Of a stretch of DNA of 64,000 nt, positions 53,020 to 61,229 are shown piece by piece. A model generated the notes under the pieces. It saw only the letters and a program-made list of their open reading frames with translations, was not told the origin of the DNA and made no database searches. The position numbers and the translations under genes were made by a program. The DNA comes from Flavobacteriaceae bacterium UBA5534. Its GTDB lineage: Bacteria > Bacteroidota > Bacteroidia > Flavobacteriales > Flavobacteriaceae. The stretch is from assembly GCA_002426015.1 (NCBI GenBank), contig DINS01000004.1, positions 200,553 through 264,552 of the forward strand. Reading direction: 5' to 3'. Positions within the stretch are counted from its first letter, which is position 1. Every line of letters starts with the position of its first letter.

Positions 53020-54204
53020 ATGAGTTGTAACAGTTGCTCAACTGGAAAAGATGGACAACCAAAAGGATGCAAAAACAATGGAACTTGTGGCACAGATAGT
53101 TGTAACAAATTAACAGTTTTTGATTGGTTGGCCAATATGTCGCTTCCTCAAGGGGAAGAACCTTTTATAGGTGTTGAAGTCCGCTTTAAAAACGGAAGAA
53201 AAGAATATTATAAAAATACCGAGAACCTAACCTTAAGCATTGGTGATATTGTTGCTACACAGGCACAGTCTGGTCATGACATTGGGATGGTAACCCTTAC
53301 CGGCGAATTGGTAAGAATTCAAATGAAGCGCAAAAACGTTAAGATTGATGACGAAGAAAACGTGTTGAAAATCTATCGCAAGGCTTCCCAAAAAGATATT
53401 GATGTCTGGTCAGACGCTCGTGACAAGGAAGAGCCAATGAAGGTCAAAGCACGTCAATTTGCTATCGATTTGAAACTTCAAATGAAAATTTCTGACATAG
53501 AATATCAAGGTGACGCAAGTAAGGCAACCTTTTATTACACTGCCGAAGAGCGTGTCGATTTTAGAGAACTCATAAAGTTGTTTGCCAAAGAATTCCGCAC
53601 ACGAATTGAAATGAAACAAGTTGGCTTTCGTCAAGAAGCCTCTAGACTTGGAGGTATCGGTTCATGTGGGCGTGAGCTATGTTGTTCAACATGGTTGACC
53701 GATTTCAGATCCGTGAGTACTTCAGCAGCCAGATACCAGCAATTATCATTAAATCCTTTAAAACTTGCTGGTCAGTGTGGAAAGCTAAAATGTTGTTTAA
53801 ACTATGAGTTGGATGCTTATCTAGATGCCTTAAAAGAATTCCCCAAAACGGACACAAAACTCTATACAGAAAAAGGAACTGCAGTTTGCCAAAAAACAGA
53901 TATTTTTAGAGGTCACATGTGGTATGCTTATGAAGGCGAATGGATGAATTGGCATAAATTGACCACTGCTCAAGCCAATGAAATTATAGAACTAAACAAA
54001 AAAAAGCAAAAAGTCACTAGTCTTGAAGAATATGCTTCAGAGCTTATTGAAGATACTAAAGCTGACTTTGAAAACGTTGTTGGTCAAGATAGTTTAACAC
54101 GTTTTGATAGTCCAAAACGAAAAAGCAAACGTAGAAATAATAGAGGCAAACAAAAAAAAGGAGGTCAACCTCATCCAAAATCAAAAAAGAATAATGCCAA
54201 GTAA
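53020..54204 (+). CDS. ricT: RicT-like PSP1 domain protein
   Basis: 394 residues. The N-terminus holds a cysteine cluster (C3, C6, C17, C23, C28), followed by the PSP1 domain: YYTAEERVDFRELIKLFAKE, FRTRIEMKQVGFRQEASRLG, GSCGRELCCSTWLTDF and LAGQCGKLKCCLNYE. The tail (from about 350) is Lys/Arg rich. In Bacillus RicT works with RicA and RicF in RNA processing and binds iron-sulfur clusters; those partners are not seen nearby. It overlaps gldH by 11 bp and begins the ricT-gldH-pbp1A unit. Confidence 0.9.
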   Translation: MSCNSCSTGKDGQPKGCKNNGTCGTDSCNKLTVFDWLANMSLPQGEEPFIGVEVRFKNGRKEYYKNTENLTLSIGDIVATQAQSGHDIGMVTLTGELVRIQMKRKNVKIDDEENVLKIYRKASQKDIDVWSDARDKEEPMKVKARQFAIDLKLQMKISDIEYQGDASKATFYYTAEERVDFRELIKLFAKEFRTRIEMKQVGFRQEASRLGGIGSCGRELCCSTWLTDFRSVSTSAARYQQLSLNPLKLAGQCGKLKCCLNYELDAYLDALKEFPKTDTKLYTEKGTAVCQKTDIFRGHMWYAYEGEWMNWHKLTTAQANEIIELNKKKQKVTSLEEYASELIEDTKADFENVVGQDSLTRFDSPKRKSKRRNNRGKQKKGGQPHPKSKKNNAK

Positions 54205-54685
54205 AAATTATTGGATTGTTTTCATAATAGGCTTGTTGATGAGTTCTTGTGACTCTAATGCTGTCTTTGATACCTACAAAACAGTACCAAATCAATGGCA
54301 CAAAGACTCAATTATTACTTTTGAAGTCAATCCGCCAGATTCAACCAAAACCTATAATCTGTTTGTCAATATAAGAAACACAAACGCTTATAGATTTAGC
54401 AATCTGTTTTTAATTGTCGATATGAATTTTCCTAACGGGAAAACCATAAAAGATACGTTAGAGTACGAAATGGCAAAACCCAATGGAGAATTATTAGGTG
54501 AAGGGTTTACCGACATCAAGGAAAATAAATTGTGGTATAAAGAGGCTGTCATTTTTAATGAAAAAGGAACATACAAAATTAATATACAACATGCCATGCG
54601 CAACAACGGAAGCGTTGAGGGTGTTGATGAATTAGAAGGAATTACAGATATTGGTTTTAGAGTAGAACCAACAAAAAATAATTGA
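54194..54685 (+). CDS. gldH: gliding motility lipoprotein GldH
   Basis: 163 residues from ATG 54194, giving a lipoprotein signal that ends LLMSSC (Cys 19). The frame is open further upstream inside ricT, but that part has no signal. The mature protein shows KTVPNQWHKDSIITFEVNPP, NLFVNIRNTNAYRFSNLFLI and GITDIGFRVEP near the end, matching GldH. GldH is needed for gliding and chitin use in Flavobacterium. It lies between ricT (11 bp overlap) and the PBP1A gene (2 bp away), the usual flavobacterial order. Confidence 0.92.
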   Translation: MPSKNYWIVFIIGLLMSSCDSNAVFDTYKTVPNQWHKDSIITFEVNPPDSTKTYNLFVNIRNTNAYRFSNLFLIVDMNFPNGKTIKDTLEYEMAKPNGELLGEGFTDIKENKLWYKEAVIFNEKGTYKINIQHAMRNNGSVEGVDELEGITDIGFRVEPTKNN

Positions 54686-54687
54686 TT

Positions 54688-57015
54688 ATGGCAACAAAAA
54701 AGGCTGAAACTCAAGATTTTTCAAACTATATAAAATGGTTTTGGAAGTTGTTTATTGGAGGGCTTTTGTTTATTCTCCTACTTTTCTTATTGGCATCTTG
54801 GGGTGTTTTTGGCGAAATGCCAGATCATACCATTTTAGAAAACCCTAAAACCAATTTAGCATCCGAAATTATTTCCTCCGACGGTAAAACCCTTGGTAAA
54901 TTTTATTTTAACGATAACCGAACTCCAGTAGATTATAACGAACTGCCCAAACATCTTATCGACGCACTTGTTGCTACCGAAGATGCACGATATTATGACC
55001 ATTCTGGGATTGATGCTCGAGGTACGTTGAGAGCGATTTTTAAGCTTGGAAGTGGTGGTGGAGCGAGTACAATATCACAACAGCTTGCCAAGCAACTATT
55101 TCATGGTGAAGGCTCTAAAAACAAATTTGGACGTATCACCCAAAAGGTGAAAGAATGGATCATTGCTACACGTTTAGAGCGCCAATACACCAAAGAAGAA
55201 ATTATCGCCATGTATTTTAATATTTATGATTTCGGTAACAATGCAGATGGAATTCGATCGGCCTCTCGAATTTATTTTGGAAAAGAACCAAAAGAACTCG
55301 ATGTAAAAGAATCAGCCATGTTAGTTGGGATGTTCAAAAACTCATCGTTATATAACCCAAGACCCCATCGTAACCCAGAAGGCACCTTGAATAGACGCAA
55401 CGTAGTGTTGGCTCAAATGGAAAAATACGATTACATCACTACCGAAGTTAAAGATTCTATTCAAAAATTAGGACTGGATTTAAACTATTCACCAGAATCG
55501 CATCGTGAAGGGATCGCAACTTATTTTAGAGCATATTTAGATGAGTTTATGAAAAAATGGATTGAGGAGAACCCAAAACCAGATGGCGAAAAGTACAATT
55601 TATACAATGATGGATTAAAAATTTATACGACCATCGATTCGCGTATGCAAAAATATGCTGAAGACGCAGTACAGCAACACATGTCTCGCTTACAGGCCGA
55701 GTTTTTCAAACAAAACACGCCAGAACGTAACAAGACAGCTCCTTTTATAGATTTAAAACCACAAGAAATTACAGACTTATTTAATCGTGGGATGAGACAA
55801 TCTGAACGTTGGAGAGTCATGAAACGCGAAGGTAAATCTGATAAAGAAATTGAAGCCTCATTTAACAAGCCTACACCCATGTCAGTGTTCACCTGGAAAA
55901 ACGGAAAGGCATCTGAAATTGATACCATAATGAAACCAATCGATTCCATGCGTTATTACAAATCGTTTTTACATACAGGGATGATGTCTATGGATCCACA
56001 AACAGGCCATGTAAAAGCTTGGGTCGGAGGTATCAACATGAAACATTTTCAGTACGACCATGTGAAGCAAGGAAAGCGACAGGTTGGTTCTACATTCAAG
56101 CCTTTTGTGTATGCAACAGCTATTGACCAAATGCATTTGTCTCCTTGCGATACCTTTCCTAATACCAAAGTGACTATTGAAGCTGGTAAATTTGGAAATC
56201 CATTACCTTGGAGTCCAGACAATTCAGACAACAGTTATGGAGGGTTTAAAACTTTAAAAAATGCACTTGCAAATTCTGTAAATACCATCACAGCTCGTTT
56301 AATGGACCAAGTAGGGCCAAAACCAGTGATTGATATGGCAAGAAATCTAGGCATTGAGTCCGATATTCCTGAAGTCCCTGCCATTGCACTTGGAGTTGCA
56401 GACTTGAGTGTTTATGAAATGGTTGCAGCCTATGCAACGTTTGCCAATAAAGGAGTATATAACAAGCCAGTAATGGTCACACGTATTGAAGATAAAAACG
56501 GAACGATATTATTTCAATTCACACCAGAAACCAAAGATGTGTTAAGCGAAGAAGTTGCTTATGTCACCACCAACCTTATGGAAGGTGTCACCGAATCTGG
56601 TTCTGGAGCAAGATTAAAAAGAACAGGAGAGCCTTATGGGTTGTATAAAGAAATCATAACGGGTTACCCTTATGCATTTACAAATGCAATCGCTGGAAAA
56701 ACAGGAACAACACAAAACAATAGTGATGGCTGGTTTATGGGGATGGTACCAAATTTGGTTACAGGAGTTTGGGTTGGAGCCGATGATCGTGCCGCCCATT
56801 TTAGGAGCACAGCCTATGGTCAAGGCGCCTCGATGGCATTACCTATTTGGGGTGTGTATATGAAAAGTTGCTATGCCGATAAAACCCTCGATGTTTCCAA
56901 AGCTGATTTTGAACGACCAAAGAATTTATCAATCAATGTCAATTGTGGTAATTATCGACAAGAAGACTCTTCCGATACCGAAGGTGGAGGTTTTGTTGAT
57001 GAGCTCGATTTCTAA
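54688..57015 (+). CDS. bifunctional penicillin-binding protein 1A
   Basis: 775 residues. An N-terminal membrane anchor (about 13-38) precedes the transglycosylase domain (EDARYYDHSGID with the catalytic Glu, GGASTISQQLAKQLFHGEG, RLERQYTKEEIIAMYFN) and the transpeptidase domain (GSTFKPFVYATAI with the Ser of SxxK, SVN motif in ANSVNTITARLM, KTGTTQNNSDGWFMG). It polymerises and cross-links peptidoglycan in the periplasm. The start ATG at 54688 is two bases after the gldH stop. A terminator follows. Confidence 0.94.
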   Translation: MATKKAETQDFSNYIKWFWKLFIGGLLFILLLFLLASWGVFGEMPDHTILENPKTNLASEIISSDGKTLGKFYFNDNRTPVDYNELPKHLIDALVATEDARYYDHSGIDARGTLRAIFKLGSGGGASTISQQLAKQLFHGEGSKNKFGRITQKVKEWIIATRLERQYTKEEIIAMYFNIYDFGNNADGIRSASRIYFGKEPKELDVKESAMLVGMFKNSSLYNPRPHRNPEGTLNRRNVVLAQMEKYDYITTEVKDSIQKLGLDLNYSPESHREGIATYFRAYLDEFMKKWIEENPKPDGEKYNLYNDGLKIYTTIDSRMQKYAEDAVQQHMSRLQAEFFKQNTPERNKTAPFIDLKPQEITDLFNRGMRQSERWRVMKREGKSDKEIEASFNKPTPMSVFTWKNGKASEIDTIMKPIDSMRYYKSFLHTGMMSMDPQTGHVKAWVGGINMKHFQYDHVKQGKRQVGSTFKPFVYATAIDQMHLSPCDTFPNTKVTIEAGKFGNPLPWSPDNSDNSYGGFKTLKNALANSVNTITARLMDQVGPKPVIDMARNLGIESDIPEVPAIALGVADLSVYEMVAAYATFANKGVYNKPVMVTRIEDKNGTILFQFTPETKDVLSEEVAYVTTNLMEGVTESGSGARLKRTGEPYGLYKEIITGYPYAFTNAIAGKTGTTQNNSDGWFMGMVPNLVTGVWVGADDRAAHFRSTAYGQGASMALPIWGVYMKSCYADKTLDVSKADFERPKNLSINVNCGNYRQEDSSDTEGGGFVDELDF

Positions 57016-57023
57016 AAAAATCT

Positions 57024-57052
57024 AAAGCCATTCATTTTTGAATGGCTTTTTT
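57024..57052 (+). terminator. intrinsic terminator after the PBP1A gene
   Basis: An 11-bp stem AAAGCCATTCA/TGAATGGCTTT with a TTTT loop is followed by more T. Confidence 0.88.
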
Positions 57053-57087
57053 ATTTTGTAATTTTCAGTTTCAAAAAAGATAGTAAA

Positions 57088-57792
57088 ATGATCAATAAAA
57101 AAGTAGCCAATGTTACTGAAGCGATGCAAGGCGTCAAGGACAATATGACCTTGATGTTGGGCGGTTTTGGTTTGTGCGGCATTCCAGAAAATGCCATCAA
57201 TGCATTGGTGCAAATGAATGTTAAAGGTTTAACCTGTATTTCCAATAACGCAGGCGTTGATGACTTTGGGCTTGGGCTCTTATTGCACAAACGACAAATA
57301 AAGAAAATGATTTCTTCCTATGTAGGCGAGAACGACGAGTTTGAACGTCAGATGTTGAGTGGCGAATTGGATGTCGAGTTGGTGCCACAAGGCACATTGG
57401 TAGAGCGTTGTAAAGCAGCACAATCTGGTTTCCCCGCATTCTATACACCAGCAGGTTTTGGAACAGAAGTCGCTGAAGGCAAAGAAACACGAGAGTTTAA
57501 TGGTAAAATGTATGTCATGGAGAAAGCCTTTGAAGCTGATTTTGCCTTTGTTAAAGCTTGGAAAGGTGATGTCGCAGGCAATCTCATCTTTAAAGGGACA
57601 GCCAGAAATTTTAATCCAGCAATGTGTGGCGCAGCCAAAATAACCGTTGCCGAAGTTGAAGAATTAGTGCCAGTTGGAACATTAGATCCCAACCATATCC
57701 ATATTCCAGGGATTTTTATTCAGCGTATTTTCCAAGGAGAAGTTTACGAGAAACGTATTGAACAACGAACCGTTAGGCAAAGAAGTAATTAA
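57088..57792 (+). CDS. scoA: CoA transferase subunit A (3-oxoacid/acetate type)
   Basis: 234 residues, the alpha subunit of a family I CoA transferase: MLGGFGLCGIPENAINALVQ, SNNAGVDDFGLGLLLHKRQI, GFPAFYTPAGFGTEVAEGKE and RNFNPAMCGAAKITVAEVEE. With the B subunit (58213-58866) it moves CoA between succinyl-CoA and acetoacetate or similar acids. The two subunit genes are normally adjacent; here a four-helix-bundle gene lies between them. Confidence 0.92.
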   Translation: MINKKVANVTEAMQGVKDNMTLMLGGFGLCGIPENAINALVQMNVKGLTCISNNAGVDDFGLGLLLHKRQIKKMISSYVGENDEFERQMLSGELDVELVPQGTLVERCKAAQSGFPAFYTPAGFGTEVAEGKETREFNGKMYVMEKAFEADFAFVKAWKGDVAGNLIFKGTARNFNPAMCGAAKITVAEVEELVPVGTLDPNHIHIPGIFIQRIFQGEVYEKRIEQRTVRQRSN

Positions 57793-57811
57793 TCAATTTG
57801 ATGATTAACTA

Positions 57812-57821
57812 ATTTGAAAAT
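57812..57821. repeat. left inverted repeat of the four-helix-bundle insertion
   Basis: ATTTGAAAAT here is the exact reverse complement of ATTTTCAAAT at 58180-58189. Further upstream, CAATTTGAT and TAATTTG extend an opposite-facing copy of the CAAATYAA pattern. Confidence 0.6.
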
Positions 57822-58176
57822 GAGAAATGACAAGGAAAATTTGATTGTCACATTAAGTTTTGAGTTAGCTCTTGAAGTTATTTCATTTTCAGAAAAAATA
57901 AGAACAACCAATAGATTTGAAATGGCTTCTCAAATTTTCAGAAGCGGAACCTCTATAGGAGCAAATATAAGAGAAGCGCAAAACGCTGAAAGTAAAAAGG
58001 ATTTTATCCATAAATTTAAAATAGCTGCAAAAGAAGCAGATGAACTTGAGTATTGGTTGTATTTATGTAAGGAGTCAAACGTTTACCCATCTCCAGATGA
58101 GGAATTGTTTAAAAAATTAAAGTCTATTATTTTAATTATATCCAAAATTATTTCATCAAGTAAAAATACTAATTGA
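57820..58176 (+). CDS. four-helix-bundle protein (23S rRNA intervening-sequence family)
   Basis: 118 residues from ATG 57820 (TTG 57814 is also possible). The motif RSGTSIGANIREAQNAESKK and the helix EADELEYWLYLCKES are typical of the S23/IVS four-helix bundle family, relatives of which are found inside rRNA genes and as the accessory protein of diversity-generating retroelements. The free-standing function is unknown. It separates the CoA-transferase subunits and is bordered by 10-bp inverted repeats and 8-bp direct repeats, as if inserted. Confidence 0.85.
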   Translation: MRNDKENLIVTLSFELALEVISFSEKIRTTNRFEMASQIFRSGTSIGANIREAQNAESKKDFIHKFKIAAKEADELEYWLYLCKESNVYPSPDEELFKKLKSIILIISKIISSSKNTN

Positions 58177-58179
58177 TAA

Positions 58180-58208
58180 ATTTTCAAATCAACAAATTAA
58201 CGAATCGA
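58180..58208. repeat. right border of the four-helix-bundle insertion: inverted repeat plus three 8-bp units
   Basis: ATTTTCAAAT (58180-58189) mirrors the left end. From 58185 three units follow in register: CAAATCAA, CAAATTAA, CGAATCGA, ending 4 bp before the subunit B start. Confidence 0.6.
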
Positions 58209-58212
58209 AAAG

Positions 58213-58866
58213 ATGTTAGATAAAACAGGAATAGCAAAACGCATAGCAAAAGAAGTCAAAGATGGTTACTATGTTAATCTTGGGATAGGAATTCCAACCT
58301 TGGTGGCAAACTATGTGAGAAATGATATAGAAGTAGAGTTTCAAAGTGAAAATGGCGTTCTCGGTATGGGACCATTTCCATTTGAAGGCGAAGAGGATGC
58401 CGACATTATCAACGCAGGAAAGCAAACCATAACGACGCTTCCAGGAGCCAGTTTTTTTGATTCTTCTATGAGTTTTTCTATGATACGAGGAAAACACGTT
58501 GACCTTACCATACTTGGTGCAATGGAAGTTTCTGAAGAAGGCGACATTGCCAATTGGAAAATACCAGGCAAAATGGTCAAAGGAATGGGAGGCGCCATGG
58601 ATTTGGTGGCAAGTGCCGAAAACATCATTGTTGCAATGATGCATACCAATAGAGAAGGCGAATCTAAACTGCTCAAAAAATGTTCACTGCCATTAACAGG
58701 TGTTGGATGTGTTAAAAAAATAGTGACCAATCTTGCGGTTTTGGAAGTGACCAAAGATGGGTTTAAACTATTGGAACGTGCACCTGGCGTTTCGGTTGAA
58801 GACATTCAAAAAGCAACCGAAGGCAAATTGATCATCGAAGGCGACATCCCTGAAATGAAATTATAG
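58213..58866 (+). CDS. scoB: CoA transferase subunit B (3-oxoacid/acetate type)
   Basis: 217 residues, the beta subunit. The catalytic glutamate is E46 in QSENGVLGMGPFP, and GYYVNLGIGIPTLVANYV and MGGAMDLVASAENIIVAMMH are further family parts. It forms the active enzyme with subunit A. The four-helix-bundle gene replaces the usual short gap before it. A long imperfect hairpin with a T run follows. Confidence 0.93.
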   Translation: MLDKTGIAKRIAKEVKDGYYVNLGIGIPTLVANYVRNDIEVEFQSENGVLGMGPFPFEGEEDADIINAGKQTITTLPGASFFDSSMSFSMIRGKHVDLTILGAMEVSEEGDIANWKIPGKMVKGMGGAMDLVASAENIIVAMMHTNREGESKLLKKCSLPLTGVGCVKKIVTNLAVLEVTKDGFKLLERAPGVSVEDIQKATEGKLIIEGDIPEMKL

Positions 58867-58890
58867 AAAAATAAGAGGTCTATATTATTA

Positions 58891-58948
58891 GCCTCGAATA
58901 CACGAATTGTTTATTAAAAATCATTTGTGTATTCGTGGCTTTTTTTTG
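58891..58948 (+). terminator. intrinsic terminator of the CoA transferase operon
   Basis: A stem of about 17 bp (GCCTCGAATACACGAAT against ATTTGTGTATTCGTGGC, one mismatch) is followed by eight T. Confidence 0.85.
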
Positions 58949-59122
58949 TCTGAAAATGAAGTTTGAAATCAATAAACATAAAAAAGAGTATCAAATATTT
59001 TGTAAGAAAAAACACCAAAAATGATGTTAAATGTTAAAAATTAATGCATTTCAACGATTTTTAATGTATTTAAACTGATTTATCCAAAAATTGTTTCATA
59101 TTTACAAAACCAAATCGAAGCA

Positions 59123-59290
59123 CCCAAATTTACCATAAACCTAATTTACGATGAGCCCCAAATCTATCTAAATTTTGACTTATGTTTTTGCCCAAATTTG
59201 CCATAAACTTTGATTTATGATTGCCCCAAATCTATTATAAATTTAAACTTATGAACACAGCCCCAAATCTACCAAAACCTACTTTTTTTG
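59123..59290. repeat. degenerate tandem array with a dimeric period
   Basis: Five units of 30-37 bp starting CCCAAAT: 59123-59155, 59156-59190, 59191-59223, 59224-59260, 59261-59290. Units 1 and 3 share CCCAAATTT-CCATAAAC; units 2 and 4 share CCCCAAATCTAT and end (T)TATG, so the higher period is about 69 bp. Unit 3 has CATAAA and TTTATG arms that can pair; others are partial versions. With the terminator at 58891 it accounts for most of the 504-bp gap 58867-59370. Confidence 0.75.
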
Positions 59291-59354
59291 AAAGCAAATT
59301 TGTTATGGGCTTTCAAAAGACATTCAAATTGCTCAAAAGTATTTTAACCTTAAC

Positions 59355-59397
59355 AAAAAAAATATTCATGCTATAATCCTTTTGGAATAGCATGAAT
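59355..59397 (-). terminator. terminator overlapping the 3' end of the double ABC gene
   Basis: On the minus strand the arms ATTCATGCTAT (59397-59387) and ATAGCATGAAT (59374-59364) pair over 11 bp and are followed by eight T. The first arm lies in the last codons, and the second covers the TAG stop. Confidence 0.8.
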
Positions 59398-61062
59398 AAG
59401 TTTTTTGGTGTAGTCGCGTTCTGGATTGTTATAAATAGCATCTGCATCAGCCATTTCCTCAATTTTTCCTTGATTCATTACGACCAATTGGTCAGACATG
59501 TATTTTACAACTGCTAAGTCGTGTGAAATAAAAATATATGTAAACCCAAAATTCTCTTTTAGATCATTCAGTAAATTCAATACTTGCGCTTGTACCGAAA
59601 TATCAAGTGCTGATACCGATTCATCACAAATAATTAATATAGGTCGCAAAGCAATTGCTCTTGCGATACCAATTCGCTGACGTTGGCCTCCAGAAAATTC
59701 ATGAGGATATCTGTTGAAAAACGTATCGTCCAAACCTACTTTTTGGAGTAAATCCAAGACCATATCTTTTCGTTCAGCATCAGAATTGCCAATATGATGC
59801 ACTTTCATCGGCTCCATGATGGCCTTACCAACAGGGATTCTAGGATTTAAGGACGCATAAGGATCTTGAAAAATAATTTGAATCTCTTTTCTTAATTTGC
59901 GGATGGCTTGATTGTTTAACAATGTAATATCAACACCATGGTATAATATTTGACCAGCAGTTGCCTTATTCAATTGTAGAATGGCATTTCCTAAAGTTGA
60001 TTTACCACAACCCGATTCGCCAACCAAACCCAAAGTTTCGCCTTCATAAAGTTTAAAACTGACATCATCAACTGCTTTAAAAGATTCTGGTTTACTGAAC
60101 CATCCCGATTTTGAAATATATTCCTTTTCCAGATTAATAACTTCAAGTAAAGGTGCTCTGCCATATAGAAGTTGATGAGATGTTTGGCGTTGTTCACTTG
60201 TAACAATGTCAGTTTTGGGTGTGCCTTCCATATAATCTTTAATGGTCGGAAGGCGTTTTAATCGTACATCCAAAGATGGTTTTGAGCTCAACAATGCTTT
60301 GGTATAAGTGTGTTGAGGTCGATGAAAGATATCAGAAACAATGCCTTGCTCAACAATATCGCCTTTATACATCACCAACACACGATCAGCAATTTCAGAC
60401 ACCAAAGCCAAATCATGTGAAATAAAAATAATGCTCATGCCTTCTTCGGCTTGTAGTTGTTTCAACAACAAAATAATGTCTTTCTGCACAGTCACGTCCA
60501 ATGCTGTGGTTGGTTCGTCGGCAATTAATATTCTTGGCTTGCAGGCAATGGCCATGGCAATCATGACTCGTTGCTTTTGTCCTCCAGAAATTTCATGTGG
60601 ATACGCTTTGTAAACACGTTCAGGCAAAGGCAGTTTTACTTTTTCAAACAACGAAAGTGTTTCTGCTTTGGCTTCTTTTTTTGAGAGATTGGTATGCTGC
60701 AACAAAATTTCTTCAACCTGTTCTCCACAACGCATCGACGGATTTAAAGAACTCATTGGCTCCTGAAAAATCATTGAGATGTCATTTCCTCTTATTTTCT
60801 GAAATGCTTTGGAATCGAGATTCACTAAATCGTTATCATCAAAGCAGATGCTACCGCTTGTGATTTTTGAAATACGTTTTGGTAATAAACCCAAAATAGC
60901 AAGAGTAGAAACAGATTTTCCAGAACCAGATTCACCAACGATTCCTAAAATTTCATTTTGATTAAGATAATATGATATATGATGAATGATTTCCTTTTCG
61001 ATTCCTTCTGATTGGAATGAAATAGACAATTCATTAACAGAGAGTACATTTTTATTTGGCAT
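59371..61062 (-). CDS. double ABC ATPase of peptide/oligopeptide type (DppDF/YejF-like)
   Basis: 563 residues with two complete nucleotide-binding domains. Domain 1 has Walker A GESGSGKS at 43-50, signature SGGQKQR, ILIADEPTTALDV. Domain 2 (from about 310) has GESGCGKST, SGGQRQRIGIARAIALRP, ICDESVSALDI. The C-terminal extensions after each domain (PQHTYTKALLSSKP, NNPERDYTKKLIHAIPKG) are typical of oligopeptide importers. Permease and binding-protein genes are not adjacent, so its partners must be encoded elsewhere. Confidence 0.92.
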   Translation of the reverse strand: MPNKNVLSVNELSISFQSEGIEKEIIHHISYYLNQNEILGIVGESGSGKSVSTLAILGLLPKRISKITSGSICFDDNDLVNLDSKAFQKIRGNDISMIFQEPMSSLNPSMRCGEQVEEILLQHTNLSKKEAKAETLSLFEKVKLPLPERVYKAYPHEISGGQKQRVMIAMAIACKPRILIADEPTTALDVTVQKDIILLLKQLQAEEGMSIIFISHDLALVSEIADRVLVMYKGDIVEQGIVSDIFHRPQHTYTKALLSSKPSLDVRLKRLPTIKDYMEGTPKTDIVTSEQRQTSHQLLYGRAPLLEVINLEKEYISKSGWFSKPESFKAVDDVSFKLYEGETLGLVGESGCGKSTLGNAILQLNKATAGQILYHGVDITLLNNQAIRKLRKEIQIIFQDPYASLNPRIPVGKAIMEPMKVHHIGNSDAERKDMVLDLLQKVGLDDTFFNRYPHEFSGGQRQRIGIARAIALRPILIICDESVSALDISVQAQVLNLLNDLKENFGFTYIFISHDLAVVKYMSDQLVVMNQGKIEEMADADAIYNNPERDYTKKLIHAIPKGL

Positions 61063-61229
61063 CCCTAAAAGTAGTTATTTTCTTTATTTTAAGTAAGTTA
61101 AAAAAAGCCATTGATAATTATTTACGAAAACGTTGTAGTTTTTATCAACAATGAAACAAAAATCCTAAAAATTTTGTTAAATTCGGCAACATTATCCTTT
61201 AAAACAAATAATAATTTAAAATTCAAATT

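Noticed and set aside
54104..54193. 30-residue extension of GldH inside ricT
   Set aside because: It would hide the lipoprotein signal; ATG 54194 gives the expected signal and lipobox.
58341..58805. 154-codon minus-strand ORF opposite CoA transferase subunit B
   Set aside because: It lies fully inside scoB on the other strand, has no family-like motif, and is a shadow of a well-conserved gene.
59123..59290. CRISPR-like spacing of repeats at 33-37 bp
   Set aside because: The repeated part is not constant, the units differ in length and show two alternating types, and no cas gene is present. It is better described as a degenerate tandem array.
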